This document shows positions 45,512 to 56,562 of a stretch of DNA of 64,000 bases, one piece after another. The translations under genes were made by a program, and so were the position numbers. The stretch is taken from contig NC_052359.1 in assembly GCF_009727055.1 (NCBI RefSeq), positions 61,294,649-61,358,648 of the forward strand, read 5' to 3'. The DNA comes from Benincasa hispida. Lineage: Eukaryota; Streptophyta; Magnoliopsida; Cucurbitales; Cucurbitaceae. A model generated the notes under the pieces. That model was not told the origin of the DNA, did not search any database, and worked only from the letters and a program-made list of their open reading frames with translations. Position 1 is the stretch's first letter, and every line of letters starts with the position of its first letter.

Positions 45512-47279
45512 ATGAATGAACTAACATCCAAGGTTATCTTCTGTAGCTTAAATATGTATGTAGAGACATACAGGTAGATCATGTTTAAGTAATAACCTAA
45601 ATGGTCTATAGTAGATGGATAAAGTTAGATACCTTATCTTGGTAACACTACGAGTACGGCCTGTTTTGTAGATGTTACAATAGTTGTAAAGTGCTACAAA
45701 TGATATGATCCTGATCATTCATGTGAAGACATGTGAGCAGGGTATTCTATACAAATTAGTTTGTATAAGACTAGACCACGAAATTACTAGTCTCACTATA
45801 TAACGTCGTTCATAATTGAGACATACATTTCACTAGGATGATCATAGGTGACATGACCTGAATCTTGAGTGAGTTGTGAATTCTTGCCTATGAAGGCGGT
45901 CATTTGATTTATATGGGTAAGAGTGGCCAGATTGCTGACTCAACAAGCCTACCATTTTGGGGATTCGTCTGATTGAGGAGTTGGGAACACAACTTCACAA
46001 GACAGAATTCACTCATTCCCCGTGGTTGGGGTAAGTAGATAAATTGCTTTCTTAACGGCTAATTTCGAGGCTTGATCAATGTGGCGCCATACCCTTTCTT
46101 GGCTCGAGAAGGGTTTGGTAATAGTTGGACTATGACTTATTGTTCATTAGAGGGATCAGTGGTACTTGGGGAGTTAAATTTAACTACAAGGACAAAACGG
46201 TAATTTTAGCCCAGTGTTACTTATGAGCAATCTGTGAAAGGTCATTGTACTGTTGATTGGTTATATCCAATGGACACAAAAATATGCCTGTAATGCAAAG
46301 AGTGTAACTATCGATCTTTAGTAGAGTGCCCGACAGTAATGGATGTTCAATAATATAATTAAAGGAATTTAATTAATTATTCGAGTATCATTGGAGCTTT
46401 AAGCTACAGGTTCATGAGATCCCTTCTGTAGCTCAACATGGATTAAATGAGAATCAATTTCAGATTGATTTGAATTGTTCAAATTAACTGAGAAAATTAA
46501 TTATATGTGATATAATTACTATAACGTATTTGATATATGATAATATAAAGTTTATTTTAGAGGAAATAAATATTTGAATATGATTCAAATATTATGTGAA
46601 TTGGATTCATATAACTAAATTTAGTATAAATAGGATTTATTTTAAATACTGTTCATTAATGAGAGAATGAAAACTATATGTTATATTGTATTTGATACAA
46701 TATTAAACTATAGGTTATATGTTATATTTGATATAACATATAGTTATATATTATATGATAAAGTGGTTATCATATAATATATATTAATGTTTTATTAAAA
46801 ATATTTTTCTTTTAGTTAATTTTTTTTTTTAAAACAAATTGTTTTTTGGAGGAAGTTATAACTCCAGTTTTACTAGACTCATAGAAACACAATCTCTCAG
46901 AAAAGTTCTTAGTTCTTCCCCTTTTCCTCTCTCAGACTCTACCCCTCTCTTCCAAAATTCCAAAAGCTCACAAACTCCTTGGATTCTCATTTTAGATAAT
47001 ATAGAAGACTCTAATTGTGATGTCCAAATTAGGGTTTCGAGTTTGTGGCCATTTTGGTTTAATGACTTCTTCAGGGAGAGGAATCATACGTAAAGATTAG
47101 ATCTTCAAGGGTAAGTATCTCATTTCCTTTTCTCTCTTCTCTATTTTAATTTTATCATGATGTAATTTTTAATTAAATGTATAATTTTTTGTTTGTTTTA
47201 TGTAGAATTGTGTGTTATGTAAAATTAGAATTTGGGTCCAATTCCCGCTTCCACTTAAGGACCTTTACCGGTTCCTTCA
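45512..47279 (+). repeat. family B LTR, plus strand, nearly complete
   Basis: The segment runs from 'aactaacatccaaggttatc' to TTCCTTCA at 47279. It aligns with the plus fragment at 30990-31207 and, reversed, with the split LTR at 31208-45510. The first 130 bp or so of the LTR are missing. It ends inside a foreign coding-like region (the minus-strand gene at 47277-48089), so that gene is cut by this LTR. Confidence 0.78.
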
Positions 47280-48089
47280 GTTCATTACTTCTCTTCCATC
47301 TTCCTCATTGGATTTTTGTTCTTCACTTATGATTGGTTCCAAATCAACATCTTTAAATTCTTGTTTTTTTTTTTTAATTTTATTTTCAAGATTTTCTATT
47401 CGAAAATGTTCCAACCATGATTCCTTTTTTTCTTCGATATATGAAATCGATTTGTTCTTGAACTCTTGCAAATGAATTAATAGTTGATCAATATGTTGAG
47501 TCATTTTTTCCAATGAACGTTGGATTTCTTTTGTTGTTTTCTTTATTTCCTCCAATGCTATGAGATCAAAGTTGTCCTTTTGTTGAATTTTTGGATATGC
47601 CTCAATCTTGTAGTGGGTATAGGACTCATCCATTGATTTTCTTGACTCAACCTTTCTTGATCGTGTTTCATAACCAAAAGAATAATTTTGAGTCTTGAAC
47701 GTTCTTCTTGGGTTGTAAAAATTCATTCTTGATGATTCTTGATTATTCTTTAATTCATCTAACTCCTAATCTTTATGTTGGTTTCTTGAAAATGGGTTTG
47801 ATTGGATCGTTGGGCTCTTTTTTGATATTGTCACCTTCTTATTCCGTTCCAAGCTGCCTTTGAAACATCGTCGAAGTCACTAGAATCACTAGAATCAAAT
47901 TTCTAATGCGGATAATGATAGGTTCTTTGAGAAAATCGAGCATGGCTAAAATTAATATGTTGGAATTCTTCTTCTGAATCACTTGAGTTAGAATTCCAAC
48001 ATTGTTTTTTAAAGTAAATTTGATTTTCTTGCCTATACCAACTGCTGATTTTTTTTCTTAGACATCCTCTTCGATTGATAATAGTCCAT
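47277..48089 (-). pseudogene. unrecognised coiled-coil gene, truncated
   Basis: I do not recognise this gene. From an ATG at 48089 the minus strand encodes MDYYQSKRMSKKK, then after a shift in an eight-A run SWYRQENQIYFKKQCWN, an acidic serine-rich SNSSDSEEEF, FSHARFSQRTYHYP, and after stops a 149-codon frame (47726-47277). That frame begins MNFYNPRRTFKTQNYSFGYE and continues with a predicted coiled coil, EEIKKTTKEIQRSLEKMTQH to ENLENKIKKKKQEFKDVDLE. It ends where the family B LTR begins. A TATA box lies upstream. A retroelement or pararetrovirus-type gag-like ORF is possible, but no diagnostic motif such as a zinc knuckle is visible. Confidence 0.4.
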
Positions 48090-48303
48090 TTTTACAAAAT
48101 CTTGATAAATCTTTAGTTTCTTCTTTCTTTCTTAGAATTTCAAGAGTTCTCCTTAATTAGATGTGTTGTTTGGCAAGGAGCACAACTCACCAAGCTCACT
48201 CTTGTGATTGGTGTTGCCAAGAGTAAATTGATGTAGCCTAAAGGAGATAAAATGAGAACTTATTAGAATGAATAATGTGTTGGATATAAGAGGGGAAGGT
48301 TCC

Positions 48304-48311
48304 TATTTATA
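48304..48311 (-). promoter_or_regulatory. TATA box upstream of unrecognised gene
   Basis: On the minus strand, AATATAAATAGGAACC lies 215 bp before the ATG at 48089 and only 9 bp from the Mutator-element end. The gene's further upstream region was therefore replaced or displaced by that element. Confidence 0.5.
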
Positions 48312-48320
48312 TTGCTTTAG

Positions 48321-48445
48321 GGGAAATTTGTACAGATGACCCAAAAATTGGGCCCAAAATGTCAAATGACCAATTTTTAAAAAATAATGTCAATTGACCC
48401 TCTGTTGACATCATCACCATACCAAATTACGTAAATTGCCCTTAC
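48321..48445 (+). repeat. left terminal inverted repeat of MULE
   Basis: The repeat begins GGGAAATTTGTACAGATGAC and ends GTAAATTGCCCTTAC. It is complementary to 56379-56503 over its full 125 bp with roughly nine differences. Confidence 0.93.
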
Positions 48446-48619
48446 TTCTTTGTCTTCTTACCTTTTTACTGAGAACCCACCAAAACTAAACTATTCTTCC
48501 ATCAAATTTTCCAAGGCTAACAGCTTCGTATCGTTCATAAACGAAAAAAATATTTCCGGCTTACAAATGATTCTACTGTCGCCGACAAATCGAATCTTAT
48601 CGGTAAATCTTTCAATATG

Positions 48620-48840
48620 TTTTTTTTTGTTTTCGATGTGTTCTGTGGTTGAAGACGAGTAGAAAGAGTTTGTGAGCTAGATAAGTGAAAGTGAAATCGG
48701 TAGAACGACATCGGAGAGAGCGAATGTGAGCGAGATAAGTGAACCTATGGTTTTTTTTGTTTGTTTTTCTGTTTTTCGATGTGTTATGTGGTTGAAGACG
48801 AGTAAAAAAAGAGAATCTGAGGGAGATAAGTGAGAGCGAC
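48620..48840 (+). repeat. subterminal direct duplication in MULE
   Basis: The text 'ttttcgatgtgtt-tgtggttgaagacgagta' with a following 'gataagtgaaag' occurs at about 48628-48688 and again at 48772-48834. The units are about 145 bp apart and differ at a few sites. They sit just upstream of the GAGAGCGAT repeats and may be part of the promoter side of the ULP1 gene. Confidence 0.65.
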
Positions 48841-48972
48841 ACTGGAGAGAGTGATACTGGAGAGAGCGATCCCGGAGAGAGCTATGCCAGCGAGAGCGAT
48901 GCCAGCGAGAGCAATTTCAACGAGAGCGATGCCAGCGAGAGCGATTCCAACGAGAGCGAATCTAGCGAGATT
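48828..48972 (+). repeat. 15-bp GCCAGCGAGAGCGAT tandem repeat
   Basis: Units of GCCAGCGAGAGCGAT with variants (gacactggagagagtgat, tccaacgagagcgaa) repeat about nine times. The array is open in frame but I see no reason to call it a protein. Related GAGAGCGAGAT words are found at 52785-53000 and, inverted, at 55875-56000 and 56325. Confidence 0.85.
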
Positions 48973-49054
48973 TAAACAGAATGTTGTTTTACATTTTTTC
49001 TTTCTGAAGGAGTTTACTGATTGAATTTTTTAATAAATGCAGGAATGATTTAAG

Positions 49055-52000
49055 ATGGCTACACGTTTCAGAATAGCCGAAGCCGACCGGTTTCCTGGTC
49101 AAGTAACCAGCTTGGCCCACATTGTTAATGCAAACAAGATTGTCAAAGAGAAGCTCACACCAACGCTATTTGCCATGTTCAAGAGAACAGTTTTTGGATG
49201 ATTTGTAGACGTTGATATGGTGTTTAACAGCGCAATTGTCCATCACATGTTGCTTAGAGAAGTGAAGAGGACAAAATTAGACTCAATGTCATTCTCTCTC
49301 TGTGGGAAGGTTGTCACCTTTTCGAAGGATGACTTTTTGGTGATGACTAGTTTGTGACAATCCCCATCATGAGTTGATTGGAACCAACAATCCTCATATG
49401 AACTTGCTATCAAGTATTTTGGTAATCGAGTGACGAAAGATACTTTACACCTCCGTGAACTTGAAGAAAAATACAAGGACTTAGAGTTTGAAAATGATGA
49501 TGGTGCTGTGAAGATCAGCCTAGTTTACTGTACTGAGGTCGCAATGATGAGGAAAAACAAACAGAAAAATGCAGTCGACCTCAAACGTTTCAAGGACGTT
49601 CAAAACTTGGAGTACTACAATAGTCTTGATTGGGGTACCATTATTTGGGAGAGGACATTGGATGCCCTAAAGACTGCATTGAATGATAAGAGCAGTCTAT
49701 ACAAGACAAGGGTCAAAGCAAATAAAAACTACGTTGTGAAGTACTCTTTATGTGGATTTCCACAAGTATTCCAGGTAAATTTGATTAACATAATAATCGT
49801 ATTGTTTGATCTAACATTACTATTGTTCTTAATATATTTTAAATTTTACTTAGGTATGGACGTACGAGATCCTAGCTTCATCGATAGCTGGGAACATTGC
49901 GGAGCGAAGGAGCAAGGTGGCTTTGCCACGCATATTACGATGGTCATGCTCCCACTTATTGTCCTTCAAAGTACTCGAGAGAGAGATATTCAAGTCTAAC
50001 AATGTACGTTTACTCTATGCATAATATGTTTATCTGATTGTTAAATTGACACTAACCAGTTTACTGGGTTGTTAATGCAGATAAAGGTTAAAGAGGGCAC
50101 TGTGATGTCAGATGCTGAAAGGGAGTTTCGGGATATCCTAGTGGAACGACGACCTATATTTGAGCTAGGTGCGGATGATGATAGTTCTGAAAGTGCCAAT
50201 AAGTCGACGAGTGAGGGGGTAGTCCCGAAAGTGAAAGTGACGGTGATGACCATCGTGGAGATGACAATGATGAGGTTGTCAGGGTGGAGGGAGGGGATGA
50301 ACCCGAGCATTCTGAGCACGAGGATGATGAATATGGAAGGGTGGAAGGAGGGACATACACACGTAATGATGAAATGTTCCGTGATGTGATGGGGGATGTA
50401 CGCAAGGAGGACGAGTTGAACCAAGTTGATGTTTTTCTTGCGGACTCCGGTACAGAGCTACCCGTGGATGAGGAGTTTTCTAAGTGTGTTGCCTGCCACA
50501 GGGAGGGAGTCAATGCCGACGAGTCTATTTATTCGTACCTGCGGTCCATTGACAGCTCAATATCGAGGTTGGATGGTCGTATATCAGGTTTAGATAGTCG
50601 TGTATCCAGTATGGAGGAAAACATGACTGACATGAAAGGGCAATTATCGGCCATCCTGTCATTGTTGTAGTCTATATGCAAGGTTTGCATCATTTTATGT
50701 CTTTATGTGTTTAGCTTTTACGTGTTCGTGAACTCACCATTTTACTTTACTAATTGAAGGGTTCCACGGTGAATGAGGAGACGACTAGGTCACCCATCCT
50801 ATCTCGGGAGCCCGATACAGCTACGACTGCCTCTGACACTCCCATCCCCATCCCCCTTCTATAGCCCGATACCACCACTTCACCTACTCCCACCCCCCCT
50901 GTATAGCCCGATACCACCACTGCCACGACATCACCGATTGACGTCGAACCTATACAGGCCGACGTCCCATAAACAGAGCCCGACATGTCTGCCTTACTCA
51001 ACATGTCACATACAGAGGCTGACATGTCTGGCATCTCAGAGGCAAACACTTTTGGGATTGTTACGACCACAGAAAGAGTTCCACTGGTGAGTAATTTATT
51101 GATCAGTAATCTTTGTTTATATTTTTATATTTCTTGATGAGTATCATTTTGTTATCTGTTTATGTAGGAATCTCGAAGAATTAGTTGTAAGAGAAAACCG
51201 GTTGATAAATATACATCCCCAGCCCAAGTAAAGAAGAAAAGTGTGGCTAAACATCCTCTCCCAGGTGTAGCTACGTCAATATCCAGATCGATTGTCATAT
51301 ATAACATAGCACAGATGTTCCACACAATATCCTAACAGAAATGATGGGCTAGATCTCGGACGACAATACAGACAACAAGGTTCGAGAGAATTCCTTTAAA
51401 CCGCCAAGCAATTCTTCAAGGAAGTGATTACCCCGAATTCGTTGGTCGAGTGTGATGTAAGTGTCCTAGTCTTTACGTCTTTACATGTTGGCTATCTTGT
51501 ACTTTTACTAACATATTATTTTTTCGTTCAGACCATAAATACTTTATTTTATTTTATGAAAATTAAATTTTATACCCGACCTGACATCTGCATGCACAAG
51601 TTCACCATCTTGCCAATTGGTGTAACGGTAAATTTTGATATTTCATTTCTTAACTTCTCATTTCATTAAGTTTCATGGTCTTTACTTCTTTACTTAACTT
51701 CTCATTTTATTTAACAGAGTCACCTTAATGCTCGTGGCGGGGTATTTAAATGAATAAAGAATAAGTCACTTCTGGAGGTTGCCTTAGCTTGGGAAGATGA
51801 AGACACGTATAAGGACTATGTCACCGGTAAATTCGATGTCAAATGGACGGATGTGGATTTCGTTTATACGGCGATGAATATCAGTGACCACTGAATGGTC
51901 CTTGCAATGGACATTAACAGAGGCCACATATTTGTGTTCGATTCACTTCCGTCATACACACCAATGACAAAGTTGGTGAATTGGCTAGAGCCATTGATGG

Positions 52001-52215
52001 TCATAGTACCATCCCTACTTCACTATTGTAACGTGGATCGATCGAAGCCGGACCTATCCATAACCCGTTGGAAAATCTCGAGACCTATGAACGTCAACAT
52101 ACAACACGGGTCGCTTGATTGTGGCATCTTCGCAATAAAACTACTGGAACACCTGGTGATTAGTGCTGATCCATCCGTAATCACTCAGGAGAAGATAAAT
52201 AAATATAGAATGTAA
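49055..52215 (+). pseudogene. DUF1985-ULP1 cysteine protease-like gene of MULE
   Basis: From ATG 49055 (MATRFRIAEADRFPGQVTSL) the first exon (to about 49774) has the DUF1985-like region: MVFNSAIVHHMLLREVKRTK and SFSLCGKVVTFSKDDFLVMT. Exon 2 (49854-50003) encodes VWTYEILASSIAGNIAERRS and ALPRILRWSC. Exon 3 starts at 50081 and is acidic, with a frameshift in a G-run near 50215 and a coiled-coil end, SRLDGRISGLDSRVSSMEEN. The protease at 51750-52215 shows His in NISDH, Asp in FVFDSLPSYT and Cys in HGSLDCGIFAIKLL, the C48 triad. TGA codons at 49199, 49355, 49370 and 51892 stand where Trp, Arg or similar is expected; the last replaces the Trp just after the catalytic His. The product would be a SUMO-protease-like enzyme; this copy is dead. 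Confidence 0.88.
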
Positions 52216-52324
52216 TTAGCATGTCAGCTATGGGCAAACACTCCATATTTTTTATATGTATAGAACATTGTATTTTTTATGTATGTAAAAACATTCATTT
52301 ATTTTTTATGTATGTAAAAACATT

Positions 52325-52745
52325 CATTGTATAATTGAACATATATTTTTTATGAAAGTTCAAAGTTCAAAGTTCAATATCAGACTTTTATCAGAACATG
52401 CATTTTTTTATATATAATGGAGCTACTGCTCTTTTCATTGTATAATTGAACCTATATTTTTTTTATGAAAGTTCAAAGTTCAAAGTTCAATATCAGACTT
52501 TTATCAGAACATGCATTTTTATATATATAATGGAGCTACTGCTCTTTTCATTGTATAATTGAACCTATATTTTTTTATGAAAGTTCAAAGTTCAAAGTTC
52601 AATATCATAATTTTATCATGCATTTTTTATGTATAATGGAGCTACTACTCTTTTCATTGTATAATTGAACATCTATTTTTTTATGTAAGTTCAAAGTTCA
52701 AAGTTCAATATTAGAATTTTATCAGAACATGCATAATTGAGCTTA
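52325..52745 (+). repeat. about 110-bp tandem repeat, four units, in MULE
   Basis: CATTGTATAATTGAAC starts at 52325, 52436, 52549 and 52655. Each unit continues with 'aagttcaaagttcaaagttc' and 'atggagctactgctctttt'. The array lies directly after the ULP1 stop codon and before the transposase 3' end. Confidence 0.9.
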
Positions 52746-52779
52746 GAACATTATATGGTTCAAGGTTTAAGATTCAAAG

Positions 52780-53270
52780 ATTGAGAGAGCGAGATGTTGA
52801 GAGAGAACAAGATTGAGAGAGCAAGATCTTCAGATAGAGCGAGATTGTAAGAGAGAGCAAGATGTTCAGAGAGAGCGAGGTTGTAAGAGAGAGCGAGATT
52901 GAGAGAGAGTGAGATTCATGGAAAGCGAGATCGTGAGAGAGAGCGAGATGTTCAGAGAGAGCGAGATTGTGAGAGAGAGCAAGATTGAGAGAGTATTTGT
53001 TATCCATTTTTGTTACAAGTATGAAGATTGAGAGAGTATGAAGTCATTGATTTTGTTACAAGTATGAAGATTGAGAGAGTATTTGTTATCCACTTTTGTT
53101 ACAAGTACGAAGATTGAAAGAGTATGAAGTTATTTTTTTTGTTTTCAGTATGAAGATTGAGAGAGTATGAAGTTATTCATTTTTGTTATAAGTATGAAGA
53201 CTGAGAAAGTATAAAGATGGAGAGGGTATGAAGATTGAGAGAGTATGAATATTGCTATTATATAAATACT
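52780..53270 (+). repeat. GAGAGCGAGAT-rich and AGTATGAAGATTGAGAG repeats in MULE
   Basis: From 52780 to 53000 the word GAGAGAGCGAGAT and variants recur every 15-30 bp. From 53020 to about 53400 the words 'agtatgaagattgagagag' and 'gttacaagtatgaa' alternate. They occupy the gap between the convergent genes. The 77-codon reading frame on the minus strand is a by-product. Confidence 0.8.
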
Positions 53271-53431
53271 CCAGCTTGGTTATTGTTTTTTGTTTACAAG
53301 ATGAAAGTATGAAGTATGAAGTGTTACAAGTATGAAATATGAAAAACAATGAAATATGTTACAAGTATGAAAAAGTATGAAGTATGTTACAAATATGACG
53401 TATGAAAAAATGATCAATGGTATTTATAACT

Positions 53432-55820
53432 AAACTGGATGAGGGGTGTTCGTGTCTCGGTCTCTGGCATTTTCGGCACATCGCACGGTTGTAAGCGGTT
53501 CAGTACAATTTTGGCGGTTATGTCCATAATTCCCACACCGACCACATTTCATTTGTCTGCGAAATTCTCCTCTGGATGGTATTCTTCTCACTTTCCGTCC
53601 CTCAGCTTGTGCACAAACTTCGGAGGAAGGATAATCTTTTCAACGTATCTAGAAGGTCTTTTCCATTCAGATATGTGGCTAAGTGGATTTATAGGCTCCG
53701 CATACACAATCATTAGTAAGTCCACTGTATAAAATCGACTGCAAAGACTGTGGATGAGTATATTTCTTTCCTTGGCAGCAACAATTGCATAGGAACACAG
53801 AATACCAAGTGAGTCGAATTCCTTACACATGCATTCCTTCGTGTGAAGATTGAAAATACCGTCCAATCGATTATCTCACACATGTACATGATAACAATCA
53901 ATAGGCTCCACCCGATATCGTCTACCCTTATCAGCTTCACTTGCCAATCGGGTTTCACAGTAGTCAGAGTGCAATGTCGTTCGAGATGCCCAGTAATTCC
54001 TCCGTTCGTAGAACCACGATTGGAGCATTCCTCTAACATGTTTAATCAAGGCATTACTTATGGGCATTAGTCGATACTCTTTAGTTAAGGAATTGAAATA
54101 CTTTGCACTGTTGGATGTCATGTTATCATATCTTCGTTTTATTTGGTAAACCTGTGCCCACCTTTGAAGACCGATGTCTTCCAAATATTTCGTGACAGCA
54201 CCGTCTCTAAAACTGCGGAGTTCGTCCCATTTTGTCTGGAACCTTGTCATGCGAAATGCCCTTGTTGCATCTCTAAATATCCCAACAACCGTGCTATCCT
54301 TAAAGTTTGTAACCAGATTCTGTTCTATATGCCATGTGCACAATCCATGAAATGGTGTGGGAAAAAATGCACGAATAGCATTGCCGACAGATACCATCCA
54401 ATCAGACACAAACACCAGATTATCGGGTTCTCCGATACTGCATTTCAAGTTTGACATAAACCATTTCCATGATCGATCGGTTTCATTGTCCACTATTGCA
54501 TATGCTAATGGGTATAATTGATTGTTCCTGTCCATAGAAACCGCAACCAACATGGTGCCTTTGTATTTTCCTTTCAAGTGTGACTCATCAACAATAATAC
54601 AAGGCCGACAGCTTGCAAAACCTCTAATACAAGGCCCTAATGCCATAAACATATACTTGAAATGCACCTCATCTTCAAATTCGATCTCAAAGACTATACC
54701 CGAATTCTCTATTTTTAACGCTTCTCTATAAGCATGTAATATAGAGTATGAGTATTCTGGAGTACCTCTAGTAAGATCATACGCGGCTTCCCTTGCACGC
54801 CACGCTTTATCATAACTTATGTTCACTCCATAATCTCTTCTCATATCTTCAACGATATGACAAGGTTTATAAATACGTCCTATGCCCATGAACTTATCTT
54901 TGATGAGTTGACCAACAACCCTAGCAGTTGCTTGTCTATGGTCGTGATTCAAAATTCCTATGGAACATGTGTGCGAACTGCAGTACTTTGTGATCTTGAA
55001 TATATTAGACCCTTCCATTTTGACTGCACAAAGACTCCACTGACATGTCTCCCCAATGCATTTGACAGTGAACAGAGATTTGGTTGACTTCCTGACCTTA
55101 AATTCAAAATTTTTGTTGATGGATAGAATAGATAATCTCATTTTCAAGTCCTTTTTGCTAAAAAAATAGTTGACCAACTTCAACGTCCTTTGTCTCAAAT
55201 GAAGCGGTGTCAGGCATAATCAACTCTGTCCTATGACTTGAAGACACAGATGGTGGAACCACTGAAGCTGCTGTAGAACGACGCACATCTCCATGATCAC
55301 GATTCATTTCATTCAATCCCACTAGTTTCTCATTCACATCCAAATAATCAAATGTGGATGGTACAGTGTTGGTAGACAATGGAATATCAGTGTTGGTAGA
55401 CAATGGAATATCATCCTCTTCCCGACGAAACTGATATGATTTCTCGTATTGTCTATCCACAGTCGTATCATAACTCACATTTTCAAACCCCATTCCAACA
55501 CTTTCGTCCTGTTTAGACTTCAATGTTACAGCTATTTGAATTTGAAGTCTACTAAGCTCTTCTTACAAAAGAAGGAAGTGAAGATCATCATCATCCGTTA
55601 TGCATTGTGGAGGGGCTTCAAATTCAAGATTATATTTAACTTTCAGGATAAGATCAAACTCTGAAGAACTGACTTTTGTAGCCTTGTAAATGCGAGATTT
55701 AAATTCTTCATAATTCACTGTAGGGGGCAAAACGATTCCTTTCAACTGTCCCCCAATATACGAACTTTCATTCTCATCCCAATCACCTCCAAATCGAATA
55801 AATAGACACTTTTCTGTCAT
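53432..55820 (-). pseudogene. MuDR-type transposase (MULE)
   Basis: The probable start is ATG 55820 (MTEKCLFIRFGGDWDENESS), just after an intron-like TTTGTAG acceptor, with an N-terminal PB1-like region. After a TAA stop at 55560, KSKQDESVGMGFENVSYDT leads to the MuDR DNA-binding region, FSKKDLKMRLSILSINKNFE and CKAVKM-like Cys/His text. The MULE core holds CIIVDESHLKGKYKGTMLVA (first Asp), PDNLVFVSDWMVSVGNAI (second Asp) and FHGLCTWHIEQNL; I could not assign the third acidic residue. A SWIM-type finger, CMCKEFDSLGILCSY, has Tyr for the last His. A knuckle CGRCGNYGHNRQNC follows. A T-run frameshift near 55160, a TGA at 53876 and a one-base shift near 53586 disable it. It should have bound the terminal repeats. 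Confidence 0.9.
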
Positions 55821-55874
55821 CCTACAAAGCAAGAGAACATTTGTCATTAAGTTGTACAAGCAATTGAAGTGTAC

Positions 55875-56000
55875 TCTCGCTTTCTCTCAAAATCTCGCTC
55901 TCTCAATGTCGCTCTCTCTCAACATCTCGCTCTCTAAATCTCGCTCTCGCTCAACATCTCGCTCTCTCTCAAATTCTCGCTCTCTCTCTTACTCTCTCCC
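55875..56000 (-). repeat. inverted GAGAGCGAGAT subterminal repeats, right side
   Basis: The plus text CTCGCTCTCTCTCAACATCT and variants repeat about seven times. It is the complement of the GAGAGCGAGAT words on the left side of the element. It lies just upstream of the transposase. Confidence 0.82.
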
Positions 56001-56378
56001 AATACAAAATTTTGTAATACTACCTTTCCAGAAATAACACATCAAAAACAATTAAACAAACTCAAAATAATTCACCTTTCTGAAAAAGTTGTTCCTTTCT
56101 GAGAAAGCCTTGTCTTGGAAATCCCCGTTCGAAAAATCTCCGTTCAACAAAATATTGTCGAAAACCAAAGAAGTAATCACCTTTGAAATGGAGTTTAGAG
56201 TTTAAAGAAATCACCATTGTATTGTGTTTAGGTATTATTGATGTCATTTGAGGCTTCCGTCATGACATTTTGTCAAATCAACAGTACACTGACAAGCAAT
56301 CACATCAAACCGGGGAATTTCAAGCGAGAGCGAGAGCGTTTAATCAGACAAGAACGAGATTTACCTCGTGAGGCCAGT

Positions 56379-56503
56379 GTAAGGGCAATTTATGTAATTT
56401 GGTATGGCGATGATGTCAGTAGATGGTCAATTGACATTATATTTTAAAAATTGGTCATTTGACATTTTGGACCCAATTTTTGGGTCATCCGTACAAATTT
56501 TCC
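56379..56503 (-). repeat. right terminal inverted repeat of MULE
   Basis: The complement of this 125-bp segment begins GGAAAATTTGTACGGATGAC and matches the left repeat with about nine differences. The sequence immediately outside is intron-like DNA of an RRM gene. Confidence 0.93.
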
Positions 56504-56562
56504 ATTATTGGTGGGCAAAAAGGGAATTGACTTGGAAATTACCTAATTACCCAATTAAGAAC

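Larger units (their letters stand above)
48321..56503. mobile_element. Mutator-like element (MULE) with ULP1 and MuDR genes
   Basis: The 8.18-kb element is bounded by 125-bp terminal inverted repeats (48321-48445 and 56379-56503), with about nine mismatches by eye. It contains a plus-strand DUF1985/ULP1 protease pseudogene and a convergent minus-strand MuDR transposase pseudogene. Between and around them are GA-rich and 110-bp repeats. MULEs carrying ULP1-like genes are known from melon, Arabidopsis and rice. The expected 9-bp target duplication is not visible ('ttgctttag' against 'attattggt'). Confidence 0.93.

Noticed and set aside
50041..51090. Several overlapping frames on both strands in the acidic part of the ULP1 gene
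   Set aside because: Low-complexity GA- and CCC-rich exons give openings in many frames; only the plus-strand frame joins to the DUF1985 and protease parts.
52774..53007. 77-codon minus-strand Ser/Leu repeat protein
   Set aside because: It is a translation of the GAGAGCGAGAT repeat and has no independent support.
54143..55087. Plus-strand frames across 54.1-55.1 kb
   Set aside because: All are antisense to the MuDR transposase, which explains the sequence.
48321..56503. A 9-bp target duplication around the MULE
   Set aside because: The flanks 'ttgctttag' and 'attattggt' do not match, even with a shift of one or two bases.
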